From Welwitschia mirabilis (lineage: Eukaryota > Gnetophyta > Gnetopsida > Welwitschiales), in contig JBOZIK010000001.1 of the NCBI GenBank assembly GCA_051453625.1, positions 282,335,895 through 282,358,824 on the forward strand: DNA of 22,930 bases, read 5' to 3'. Below are positions 1 to 9,480 of this stretch, one piece after another. Position 1 is the stretch's first letter. Each line of letters opens with the position of its first letter. The notes below the pieces were generated by a model. It did no database searches. It was given only the letters and a program-made list of their open reading frames with translations, and had not been told where the DNA came from. The translations under genes and the position numbers were made by a program.

Positions 1-68
1 AAAATCATTTTTAAATGTGTTTGTATTAAATGTGCATCATCTTACTTGTGTGTTTTGATTTCTATTAG
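1..68 (+). other. Probable 3' end of an intron
   Basis: A T-rich stretch ends in tttctattag at 59-68, a good plant splice acceptor, and coding similarity to the SWIM/MULE-type protein starts directly after it. I infer the tail of an intron whose upstream exon lies outside the window. No donor can be seen, so this rests on the acceptor sequence and the sharp start of coding similarity. Confidence 0.4.
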
Positions 69-1012
69 GTATGTGGTCAAAATTATATCATGATGTTCCC
101 CATGCACAAAAACATACAAATAATGCCATAGATTCTTCCCATGGGTTTTTGAAAAATAAATTTCTAAGTAAGAGAAAACCTGCATCCTCCAAACATTTTG
201 ATTGGCTTCTTTGGTGTTTATCCTAAGCGTAGATATATTATTGGAATCAGATAAGATTAAAGGATGTATGTTTCATTCCAAATACCCACCTCAAAGAGGA
301 GAATAAGATATCATGGGAGAGGGCCATTAACATTGATGATGCTGATTATGAAGTTGATGATACATGTGAAGATGCATATTAGGTTAGAAGCCAAAATCCA
401 GTTAACAGGAATACAAAGTATTATGTGAAACAGATTTATTTATATTCCATCACATGTGAATGTAAATGGTCAGTTACAAGTCATTTTTATAAGCATGCCA
501 TGAAAGTTTTAATATTGTGCAGAGGATTTGATGTTGCAAAGCAATTCGTCTTCTCTTGTAGTGAATTCGACCTTGCAGATTTTATGCCTTCTAATATCAA
601 TATCTATAGTGCTTATGATCTTGTTATTGATCCCTCCCAATCTAGGGAGAAGTATGTGAACTATGTTGAAACAAAGATTAATGATAATAACATTGAATTG
701 AATCTTAATGATGATGTTCTTCTTCTGGATGATGATGAGAATCTTGATTCATAAAATGCACAAAGAAGTAATCTTTAAACTATTAAATCAAGGGTGAGAC
801 ATAAACTTGAGGCTTTTATGCAACATTTTCCATCTAATGAGGATCAAATGATAGAGATTAAGAGCAAGATTGATGACTTGATTTCAAAATTTTCTTCGCT
901 ATCTTCTCAACTAGTTGCATCCTCAGTTATAGAAGATTATCAAGCTTCACTAGTCCTCTTAAAAGAAAGAAAAGAACTAGATAGTCCAGGAAGAGGATTC
1001 CATTCCACTTAG
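69..1012 (+). pseudogene. SWIM zinc-finger protein relic, MULE-transposase/FAR1-like C-terminal part
   Basis: One reading frame (codons in phase with the ATG at 71) runs to 1012 without an indel but with in-frame stops at 224, 230, 380, 752 and 776. Short motifs match plant MULE-type proteins: a stretch reading NNAIDSSHGFLKNKFLS after HDVPHA, then AY*VRSQ at about 374-394, where the family as I recall it has Trp, so TGG has become TAG. The SWIM motif follows at about 455-510 as CECKW...YKHAMKV. The pattern is CxCx(n)CxH, and the third zinc ligand Cys is Tyr here. The C-terminal part, from 794, is predicted to be helical and rich in Lys, Glu and Ser. Such proteins bind DNA as transposases or domesticated derivatives. 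The upstream catalytic domain is outside the window. It is clearly dead; the exact subfamily is uncertain. Confidence 0.6.
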
Positions 1013-1291
1013 TTGACTCTTATGAGAGAAATTTAGATTAAAGGTATTTTATTTAAATATGTGTGTTTTTCTGTTTTCTATTTTCCATATTTCTATTACT
1101 ATTTATAGTATTCTACTACCTTGTTTTTGTTTTCTGCATTTTAGTATCACTTATCAGTTCAATTTTCTGTTGTGAGTTTCTTAGTGATGTTATGATAATT
1201 AATCCTTTTCTTAGTGTCTAAATAATAGAATAATTCATGATTTGAATTTTTTCCCCAGTTTCTTTAATAAATTCCAGCTACAAAAAATGTT

Positions 1292-1374
1292 TTTCCTGCA
1301 TATCTCCATGGCCATCTTTTCTAGCTATTTGATATTGAATTTTTAGAATCTTAAATTTCCTGCATATCTCCATG
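1292..1374. repeat. 19-bp direct repeat pair
   Basis: tttcctgcatatctccatg occurs at 1292-1310 and again at 1356-1374, identical in both copies and 64 bp apart. The function is unknown; it could be a small duplication. Confidence 0.8.
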
Positions 1375-1524
1375 AACTTCCTGTTAATTGTATATACCTT
1401 TCAAATTGTTATTTGCTCTGCATCTGTATATAGGATTTTTCAGTAATCCTTCAAAATCCTTGTCTTATTTGTGTTTGTGGGATTCTCTGTTGTTTGTACT
1501 CGAGTCTCTCAATTTTATAACAAA

Positions 1525-1634
1525 GATAAGTAAAAATGCAAAATTAAGTATGTAGCTAACTAAGGGGCAGTATAAGCGGATTATAATAGTTGTGTAACAA
1601 TTGGATAAGTGAAAATGTAAAATTAGGTATGTAG
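1525..1634. repeat. 31-bp imperfect direct repeat pair
   Basis: The stretch 1525-1555 returns at 1604-1634 with three mismatches, all A/G or C/T changes. The spacing is 79 bp. No function is evident. Confidence 0.8.
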
Positions 1635-1670
1635 GTGTAATAACTCTTAGAAATTTTACTCAAAAATTTC

Positions 1671-1858
1671 ATGTTAACGAAAATCACATTTGGAAAATGT
1701 CCCGAAGAGTTGAACTGCTATGGATCATTATTGCAGTATAAGTCAATCACTAATCAGTTGCAACCTTTGGATGATGGCATGTACGGATTTACCGGCACTG
1801 ACAACATCCTTTTGTTGGCCAGTCGAACCAATGTCGCTCTCACTGACGACGACAGCCG
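1671..1858 (+). other. Receptor relic, exon with start of malectin-like domain 2
   Basis: The open frame 1671-1868 holds LQPLDDGMYGF and then NILLLASRTNVALTDDDSR, which fits the family segment between LELRPL and the RYP.DPYDR.W motif. The exon probably ends at 1858, because a GT at 1859 begins an intron whose removal joins CG to G in phase 2 and leads directly into CPTEPYDRQW. The true 5' border may be about 1737, since ttgcag at 1731-1736 is a fair acceptor and family similarity begins after it. Confidence 0.55.
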
Positions 1859-2081
1859 GTACCTTTGAGATTAGAAAGTATACTTGAATTGGTTTTGCGT
1901 TTACGTTTGTGAAAAGTGGTTATACTTCAATAATGTGGACACCATGTCTCGGAATCTGTAAAATTCTTCCTCTTCTTGATTCCAGTGAAACCTTTTTCCT
2001 GTAATTTGGAAATGGCAGAAGATTTCGCTTTAACATTTTACGACTTTTTCTAGTCGGGACTGATACCTTTTCATCTTGAAG
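1859..2081 (+). other. Inferred 223-nt intron of the receptor relic
   Basis: It begins gtacctttgag and ends ttcatcttgaag. It is T-rich and contains stops in all useful frames. Splicing it out joins DDDSR to CPTEPYDRQW in one frame, which is the expected family order. The donor is not the strongest consensus, so the border could differ by a few bases. Confidence 0.5.
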
Positions 2082-2580
2082 GTGCCCTACGGAGCCTTAC
2101 GATCGTCAGTGGAATTCAACGAGCTTAGATTTCAACACAAACGTAACAGCAGAACGTCAGCATAAGCAACGCACCACAAAAACCACCGCAAGTTGTGACA
2201 AACTCGGCAATAACAAGCGGTTCTTCGCAATCTTCATTAGATATCACATTGCGTTGGATTGCAGCAGATCATTTCTACATTCTTATTCTCTTCTTTGCGG
2301 AATTGCAGAATCTGAGCCTTACCGACGACAGGCGTTCTCTCGGCGTGCTGAGGGATCTTATGACTCCGCGTGCAGAGGGATCTTATAACTCCGACTTACC
2401 TGCAGGCCTCTGGAAAATAATATTCGCAGACCATCAAAAACATAAGCTCGGTACCCACTGAGAATTCAACGCTTGGACCCCTGCTGAATGCTATGGAGAT
2501 ATACTACTTTCAGGATCGCACCATCGGAGAAACCTTTTCCGATGATAGTATATTCAAAACTATAAGTCGACTGCTATGTT
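2082..2580 (+). other. Receptor relic, main malectin-like exon
   Basis: It starts with PTEPYDRQW (about 2086-2112), shifts frame near 2150, and continues as KPPQVV, SLDITLRW and LFFAELQNLSL. After the 25-bp tandem duplication it continues in the third frame as SSVPTENSTLGPLLNAMEIY (2445-2504), close to the family's strand before NAIEIY. ETFSDDSIFKTI then fits the Thr-x-x-Asp-Val-x-Ala-Ile region. Beyond about 2580 the frame stays open to 2750 but I no longer recognise family sequence, so the exon end is not fixed. Confidence 0.6.
2344..2393 (+). repeat. 25-bp tandem duplication that breaks the malectin-like frame
   Basis: Units 2344-2368 and 2369-2393 are each 25 bp, with two mismatches. Because 25 is not a multiple of three, one extra unit shifts the frame by +1. 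Leaving one unit out puts the frames before and after (codons at 2195 and 2493) in the same phase. Confidence 0.9.
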
Positions 2581-2899
2581 TCCAAAACTTTGAAGGGCTG
2601 TTTAATAGGAATATGGAATGCAGAGTGGGCGCTGTACTGGAGGTGAAACGCGGTTGGAATTTGTTTTATTGGAGCGGCAATCCGAATAAATTACAAAGCA
2701 GTGAAAATTTAAAATTATGCGTAATAAAAACACCAGAATTGAAGCGGTAAAGCCCTGAAAGACACAGAAAACCTCCACAGGGAATATGCTATTTCTTATT
2801 AATAAGAAAGAAAGACTTTCTATTTTTAATTTTTTTGCAACTGAAATTGAATTCACAGATAACTCAACATCGAAATCTATGTTTCAACTTCATCATAAC

Positions 2900-2968
2900 A
2901 ATGTTGTTTATCATCTTTGTGGAATTCGCTCACCGTCTTCAGTTTATAATGTTGTTTATCATCTTTGT
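2900..2968. repeat. 21-bp direct repeat pair in a probable intron
   Basis: The same 21 bases (aatgttgtttatcatctttg plus t) occur at 2900-2920 and 2948-2968. They lie in the T-rich stretch just upstream of the LRR exon, which I read as intron. Confidence 0.85.
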
Positions 2969-2984
2969 TGTTCCGTGCATGAAG

Positions 2985-3056
2985 TGATTTGACCAACAAG
3001 AATCTCACAGGAGTCGTACCCGCTGCATTTGCCAAACTCTCTGCTCTTCGAAGACT
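2985..3056 (+). other. 72-nt LRR exon of the receptor relic
   Basis: It encodes one 24-residue plant LRR reading DLTNKNLTGVVPAAFAKLSA followed by LRRL across the junction. The preceding bases end in gcatgaag (acceptor) and the following bases are gtgagttgcg, a near-perfect donor. The length is exactly 72 nt and both borders are phase 2, the usual exon pattern of LRR receptor-kinase genes. No stop occurs in this exon. Confidence 0.75.
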
Positions 3057-3138
3057 GTGAGTTGCGTAAAATAGCTTGCAATGCTCTTCACGGATTATTC
3101 CGTTATATATATCTGTGATTACGGTTTGGTGTTCGCAG
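3057..3138 (+). other. 82-nt intron between LRR exons
   Basis: It starts gtgagttgcg and ends ggtgttcgcag. Removing it joins CT to G and gives LRRL followed by DLSSNNF without a frame break. This is the clearest splice pair in the window. Confidence 0.75.
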
Positions 3139-3210
3139 GGATCTGAGCAGCAACAATTTCTGGGAAGTACCTCGAGAGGTGGAGCGTAGGGATGCGAAAC
3201 TTGTGTACAC
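3139..3210 (+). other. Second LRR exon, 3' border unclear
   Basis: It continues the LRR as DLSSNNFWEVPREVER. A 72-nt exon would end at 3210 but no GT follows there. A weak donor, gtgtac, lies after 3202 and would imply an 8-nt loss. LRR character fades after about 3190, so I take this as the damaged end of the recognisable receptor sequence. Confidence 0.5.
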
Positions 3211-3300
3211 TTTCATTTTTATCAATTTCCTTGATCAAACAGGATTGAAGATTTTCCGCTAAGATTTAGATGTTTGTAATGATTTTGTTGCGGTTTATGC

Positions 3301-3414
3301 TGGAATTCTCTCTTGGAAGATGGAAAATCTGAAGCCGATACACCGATGACGCCAGAAGCGGAGGATGAAGACAATAAAAACAAGAAGACGGACATTCTTT
3401 CAGCAGATGCTTGA
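3301..3414 (+). other. Short acidic open stretch, unidentified
   Basis: A frame of 37 codons ends at TGA 3412-3414. It is rich in Asp, Glu and Lys, with TPMTPEAEDEDNKNKKTD in the middle. Base use resembles the receptor relic upstream rather than the repeat downstream, so it may be a small exon of the same gene. I do not recognise the family, and chance is possible. Confidence 0.2.
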
Positions 3415-3513
3415 GAGGGAAAATATTTTCTGTAAAATTATTTTACGATGGCATCCACCTTTCATTTTGTTTGTTATCTTTTTTTTTTGGAAAGAAAAAC
3501 TTCAGCTATACCA

Positions 3514-5756
3514 TGAAACTACATAAATTAGTTTATTACTATATCTAATATACTAATATAAGTGGTGAAGAGAGTATCAAAATTGTAAGCTTTAAGTCCA
3601 ATAATAATATCATTTATTATCTACAACAACCAGAAAAAAGAAAAGCAAACAATTCATAGTTTAAACTTTTAAAACAAAAAGAAAAATGAAATGCTGATTT
3701 ATAATTCCATAAGCAATCCTTCCCGTATTTATGGGACTCCATTCTATAGAAATTGAAGCACAAACTTCCTTTTGTTTGAGCTATGCAAACATTAAAGAGC
3801 AAACTGCATCCTCTTAGGGCATTACATCCTCACGTAGTGTTGCACCGATGTATTTACTCCTCTTGTAATGCCACATTGATGTATTTACACAATAAAGTGA
3901 TTGAAACTCTCTTCATATATAAGAGATTGCATGCACAATTTGTCATGTAAAAGGATCTTCCTTTGGAGGTGGAACTGGCTACTCTAACCATGACTTATGT
4001 GAATTGCATGGAAATGGAAGAGGCACAAAGGAGAAAAGCTCTTGGCTAGGCCACTTTGGAGAATGTTCTGTAAAAGTTGAAGAATTAAGTTCGCAGTTTG
4101 ATGTAACTACTCTCATCTGATTGTTATATTTTGTTAATGCTTAGTTCTCTTTCAATGGGTGCTAGCCTTCTTTCACCAATTGGTGAACATCTAGTACATT
4201 AAAAAAGAAATTAATAGTACTATTATTTTTGAGGAGCTTGTAACACTATAACACAATAGTGAAATACAGACTTTCAATGCTGACTGAATGGCCTTAACTC
4301 TCTTGGCCAATTAAGAAGGAGGCAGTAACTAATATCCCACTACTAAAGGAATTTAAAAATATCAAATGTGCTAAAACGAAATAAAATAACATAGTTTTAA
4401 AGGTTAAAGGCCCTACATAAGCCTAATGAAGTAAAATTTAAAATTTTTCATTATTACCCAAGGGGAAGTGAGGAGACTTGCTTAGTGGCGGTTCCTCAGG
4501 GAAGATTCTAGAGACTAAACAAGGTTCTTTGAACAAGTGGTGAAGAAGCTATACAAGGTAATTGGCCTTCATCTAAACCTTTCAAGTTGAGTTGAGTTCA
4601 CATGCGAAATACAACATGCTACAAAACATTATTTTGCGAAATCATTATAGATAATATAAAATGCAAAGTTACATGCAACACTATATGAAGGCATTAATCT
4701 TTCTTAGCTTAGGATTATCTTTAAAAACCATAAGTTTTTGACCTATTAGTTATATCTAAAGGGCATTAGCAACCCACATTTAGGCATTAATAGAAAAACT
4801 ACATGTTACAAATGCATGCGCAAATTATTTCTCACCTTTGCACAAGGGGCAAAGAATGGAGTGTAACCTTAGGTTATGAAGATGAGTATCCAATAGCAAT
4901 CCTTTATGAAAAAGATACTAGTTAAAGTTAAAGCAAAGGCATTTTCTAGAGGTTACAAAATATTTTTAATCCACCTGTAAAAGCCACTATATAGTTTGAC
5001 ATTAATAAATCATACTTTTAATATCACATGTTTTCCATTCTTTGTTTAGATTTTAAGCAATCATTGTATCTTCTTTCATCAAATTATAGACCCTTTCTAG
5101 TTGGTAAGGTAAAACCCGTGAACCATTTTTCCATTGCAAATTCTACAGGATTGAGTTGTTATTGTTGATTATCTTATCCTCCAGAAAAGTGAATAACTCA
5201 CCTTGAAATCTCTTGATGTTATGTGTAGAAACATAATGTGACTCACAAAAGTCTCATGACATAAATCCCATTGAAAATTACACCTCCTAAGAATACCAAA
5301 CCTTTTTGCATCTAATAAGCTACTAAAGTAGGGTTAGGGCTTAAAGAGTCTTTAGAATGTTTCCAATTGAAATCCATGAAGGGGTAATCCTTTGAAGCAA
5401 AAAACTAGAAATTTTTAGTGAATTTCAATCAATGAAATTATAAATCATTCTCCATGTTAACCAAATGCATTTGAAGATGTGCAGACCTTCTAGTATAACT
5501 GAGTGAGGCCATATGATCCAACTCAAAGGTCAAATTCCTTCCATGTCTCCCTGTTCTATGGTTTACACTCTTTTAGTCTAATAAAAAGAAGTTGTAAATA
5601 ATGCTATGCTATGAAAAAGGATTTATGATCCATTTTAATCATGTGAATTTTTCCTACTAGAAATTATCAATGAGACCAATCCTTCTTTTTAGTTGAAAGG
5701 AAATATATTTTCTAAGTGAATTTGTTAAAACCTTTTTTACCATTTAAAATTGACCA
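3514..5756. repeat. 2.24-kb direct repeat, copy A (unidentified element)
   Basis: The whole stretch returns head-to-tail as 5757-8001. By eye about 90% of bases agree, with small indels. The unit holds a TATA-like tatataagaga stretch near 3917-3927 after a pair of gatgtatttac motifs, then a stretch reading EEAQRRKAL in one frame, then AT-rich sequence. No protein family is recognised. A TG at 3514 opens the copy, but no inverted LTR ends or primer-binding site is evident. It may be a segmental tandem duplication or two abutting copies of an unknown long repeat. Confidence 0.8.
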
Positions 5757-8001
5757 AGAAACTACATAAAACTAGTTTATTGGTATATCTAATGTACTAA
5801 TACAAGTGGTGAAGAGAATATCAAAGCTGTAAGCTTTAAGTTGAACAACAATATTATTTATTATCTACAACAACCAGAAAGAAGAAAAGCGAACAATTCT
5901 TCATTTAAACTTTTAAAACAAAAATAAAAATGAAACGCTAATTTATAATTCCATAAGCCATTCTTCCTGTATTTATGGCACTTCATTCCTTGAAAATTGA
6001 AGCACAAACTTCCTTTCGTTTGAGCTATGAAAATATTAAAGAGCAAAGTACATCATCTTAGGGAAATACATCCTCTTATAGTGTTGTGTCGATGTATTTA
6101 CTCCTCCTGTAATGCCATATTGATGTATTTACACAATAGAGTAATCGAAACTCTTTTCAGATATAAGAGAGTGCATGCACAATTTGTCATGTAAAGGGAT
6201 CTTGCTTTGGAGGTGGAATTGGCTAATCTAACCATGACTCGTGTGAATTACATTGAAATGGAAGAGGCACAAAGGAGAAAAGCTCTTGGCTAGGCCACTT
6301 TGGAGAATGTTCTTTAATAGCTTGAGAATCGAGTTCACAATTTGATGTAACTAGTCTCATTTGATTGTTATATTTTGTTAATGTTTAGTTCTCTCTCGAT
6401 GGGTGCTAGTCTTCTTTCACCAATTAGTGAACATTTAGGAAATTAAAAAAGAAATTAACAATATTATTATTTTTGAGTATCTTATAACATTGTAAAGCAA
6501 TATTAAATTACAAACTTTCAATGCTGACTGAATGGCCTTGACTTTCTTGGCCAATTAATAAGAAGGTAGTAATTAATATCCCACTACTAAGGAAAGCTAA
6601 AAATATCAAATGTGCTAAAAGAAAATAAAATAACATAGTTTTAAAGGTCAAAAGCCCTACATAATTCTAATGAAATAAAATTTAAAAATTTTCATTATTA
6701 CCCAAGGGGAAGTGAGGAGACTCGCTTAGCAGAAGGGAAGATTCTAGAGACCGAACAAGGTTCTTTGAACAAGTGGTTAAGAAGCTATGTAAGGTAAGTA
6801 ATTTAAACCTTCCAAGTTGAGTTGAGTTGACATGTAAAATGCAACATGCTATAAAACATTATTTTGTGAAATCATTATAGATGATACAAAATGCAAAGTC
6901 ACATGCAACGCTATATGAAGGCATTAGCTTTGATAGCTTAGGATTATCTTCAAAATTGTAAGTTTTTTGCATATCGATTATATTTAAAGGGCATTACTAA
7001 CCCACATGTAGGCATTAATAGCAAAACTGCATGTTACAAATGCATGCACAGATTATTTCTCACCTTTACGCAAGGGGCAAAGAATGGAGTGTAACTTTAG
7101 GTTGTGAAGATGAGTATCTAATAGCAATCATTTATGAAAAAGATGCTAGCTAAAGTTATGTTTCGAAAGCAAAGGCATTTTCTAGAGGTTACAAAATATT
7201 TTAATCCACTCGTAGAAGCCATGACATCATTCAACATTAATAAATCATACTTTTAATATCACCTATTTTCCATTTTTTGTTTAGATTTTAAGAAATCATT
7301 GTATCTTCTTTCATCAAATTATAGACCCTTTCTAGTTTTTAGGGTGAAACTTGTAAACCATTTTTCCATTGTAAATTCTATAGGATTGAGTTATTATTGT
7401 TATTATTGATTATCTTATCATCCAGAAAAGTGAATAGCCCCCCTTGAAATCTCTTAATGCTATGTGTAGAAACATAATGTGACTCAAAAAAGTCTCATGA
7501 CATAAATCCCATTGACAACTACATTGACTAAGAATACCAAACCCTTTTGCATCCAATAAGATGCTAAATTAGGGTTAGGGCTTAAAGAGTCTTTTAGAAT
7601 GTTTCTAATTGAAATCCATACAGGGGAAATCCTTTGAAGTAAAAAACTAGAAAGTTTTTATGAATTTCAATCAATGAAATTATAAATCATTCTCCATCTT
7701 AACCAAATACATTTGAAGATGCACAGACCTCCTAGTATAACTGAGTGAGGCCATATGATCCAACTCAAAGGGTCAAATTCCTTTCATATCTCCCTGTTCT
7801 AAGCTTTACACACTATTAGTATAATAAACAATAAATTGTAAACAATGCTATGCTATGAAAAAGGATTTATGATCCATTTTAAGCATTTAAATTTTTCCTA
7901 CTAGAAATTATCAATGAGACCAATCCTTCCTTTTAGTTAAAAGGCTATATATTTTCTAAGTGAATTTGTTAAAACCTTTTTTTACTATTTAAAATTAACC
8001 A
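5757..8001. repeat. 2.24-kb direct repeat, copy B
   Basis: This is the second, adjacent copy of 3514-5756 in the same orientation, starting agaaactacat and ending ttaacca. It has the same internal landmarks at a constant offset of 2243-2245 bp, for example cttttaaaacaaaaa at 3667 and 5911. Both copies have stops in every frame, so neither codes for a long protein. Confidence 0.8.
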
Positions 8002-8039
8002 CATGAAAAGATTCAAGCTTTGTGTTAACAATTGAAGGT

Positions 8040-9480
8040 AAGTGCCCAAATAGAGGAATAAAAAATATAATTATTTGAAATAATAAATTGATACCAAGAA
8101 TTTCTTTGCCTAAGTTAGTTTTTTCACTTTCCATTTATCAGTCTTATTCCTCAGTTTATTAAGAGTCTTCTATCAAAGCTTAGAAGTTATCGCATTAAAG
8201 AAGAATGGCATACGTAGAATCCTAATGATGTCATTTTGTTAAATAATCTTCCAAACTTTATCCTTCACAAACTAAAGATCAACTTTACTATTATATACAA
8301 AGGACTTCTCTCAATTGATCCTAGATTCTAAAAGTGTGCAATATTGCTTAATTCTCTCAAGAAACTTGTTAATGTAGCTTCTTTAATTTTTTAAACACAA
8401 AGAAGTTATTAACAAAGTGAATGTTCATCATTTACTTAGAATTATAAACATTTCTAATTCCTCCCAACAATCTATCTTTTAAGCCTTTATTAATGTAATG
8501 ACTTAAAAAATCAACTACGAAACAATTGAAAAACCCTACCATGCTGACTTTTATATAGGGAAAGTAATAGAAATTCATGCATGAGTTGCTATGCAAGCAT
8601 TATAATCACCAAAAAAGGAATTTTATAATGTGTAAAAATTTAGCATAAATCAAATATTTTCTTTTACTTTAGATTGAATTTCTAGAGAATATGATCATAT
8701 GTTTTAGCATAGTTAATTTTGATGAAGGAGATACCTTAGTTATTGTTCAACGCCCATTGATATCCTTTTAAAGCTACTACGACATTATTAAGAGTGTATC
8801 CATAAGGAATTAAACCTATTTGTTTTAACTAAGAATGTTTAGAATAATCTTTTCTGGTCTTTTTGCAAGATATTTTGTACAAATTTTATAAGAAACATTT
8901 AACAATGTTATTATTTTTCAATTACTAACTACATCTTTATTACTATATTTAAAACTCAGTTTAATAACTATTTTATTTAAATCAGGTTGTGATGAATTTT
9001 TAGACATGGCTTATTTGAGTACCTAATAATAGTCCTTGCCAATAATATACTAGTGCCCTTTATAATTTTATAAGTGTTCCACCAAAGCCTCAAGCCTTAC
9101 CATTTGACATACTGAAGAAAGCATCTCTGAGTTCTTTTTTGGTAATGTTACTCTCAAGTAAGATAATATCTTCCTTCTTCAAAACTTTAGGAATGAAACC
9201 ACTATCAAATTTTCCAAAACTAAATTCTCCTAATCTAAAGACTCTTCTAAAATGTTCAATCAAAATATCTGAGATCTTATTAAAATTAGAAAAAATTCTC
9301 AACAATTAGAGGGAAAAAGCTACTCACTTTGTAATTACATGTGGACTTCTACAACAACCTTAGAAACCATTTTCACAATCTCTACTCATTTGAAAATACT
9401 TTTGAATCATTTTTAAGAGCATGACGTTCATGTTAGTAACTTTGTAAATTATCATCAAGTTTCAAAATTCTACTTTAGTA
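8040..9480 (-). pseudogene. LINE-type (non-LTR) reverse transcriptase relic
   Basis: On the minus strand the family order is kept. First comes a pre-RT stretch ending SMSNGKA (9090-9305), where the family continues PGPDGF but a TGA follows. Then come GYQWAL and SFIKINYAKTYDHI (about 8690-8790; family KLDMSKAYDRV), RVFQLFRS (about 8540-8565), VNDEHSLC (about 8413-8436; family FADDTLLF, so the second catalytic Asp is Glu) and INWEKS (about 8305-8325). Stops and frameshifts fall between all blocks. The endonuclease domain is not visible. A LINE copies its RNA into DNA at the target site; this copy is long dead. The borders are approximate. Confidence 0.7.

Larger units (their letters stand above)
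1013..1670. other. Gene-free T-rich stretch
   Basis: About 650 bases downstream of the SWIM relic with no coding similarity that I recognise. It is T-rich on the plus strand, compatible with a 3' UTR or intron of the decayed gene. Two pairs of short direct repeats lie inside and are listed separately. Confidence 0.5.
1671..3210 (+). pseudogene. Malectin-like / LRR receptor (LRR-RLK subfamily I type) relic
   Basis: The pieces, in order, match the extracellular part of plant malectin-like LRR receptor kinases, which sit in the plasma membrane and sense cell-wall or microbial cues. They are: a segment with LQPLDDGMY (about 1760-1786); a PYDR.W motif (2095-2112); PPQVV...ITLRW and FFAELQNL (about 2183-2320, the family's HFAE.. 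strand); PLLNAMEIY (about 2475-2502, the family's PPILNAIEIY); and one full LRR at 2985-3056. Introns with GT..AG ends join these pieces in consistent phase. Damage: a frameshift near 2150, a 25-bp duplication at 2344-2393 that shifts the frame, and stops, e.g. TAA at 2418. The transmembrane and kinase domains are not found before the 2.24-kb repeat starts at 3514. This block is visibly richer in GC and CpG than the retroelement DNA around it, so it may be a younger or less methylated relic. A gene with a kinase beyond the repeats cannot be excluded, but I see none in the window. Confidence 0.7.

Noticed and set aside
2602-2992. Short frames on both strands between the malectin-like exon and the LRR exon
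   Set aside because: They fall in what reads as intron, upstream of a good acceptor at 2984, and match no family.
3617-6046. A 61-codon minus-strand frame open in both copies of the 2.24-kb unit (3617-3802 and 5861-6046)
   Set aside because: The two predicted peptides differ at 13 of 61 positions while the DNA is only about 10% different, so there is no sign of protein-level constraint. No family is recognised. It is most likely a shared chance frame.
3514-8001. The two 2.24-kb copies as the LTR pair of one retrotransposon
   Set aside because: There is no internal region, no primer-binding site or polypurine tract between them, and the second copy lacks the TG start. Tandem duplication is simpler, though not proven.
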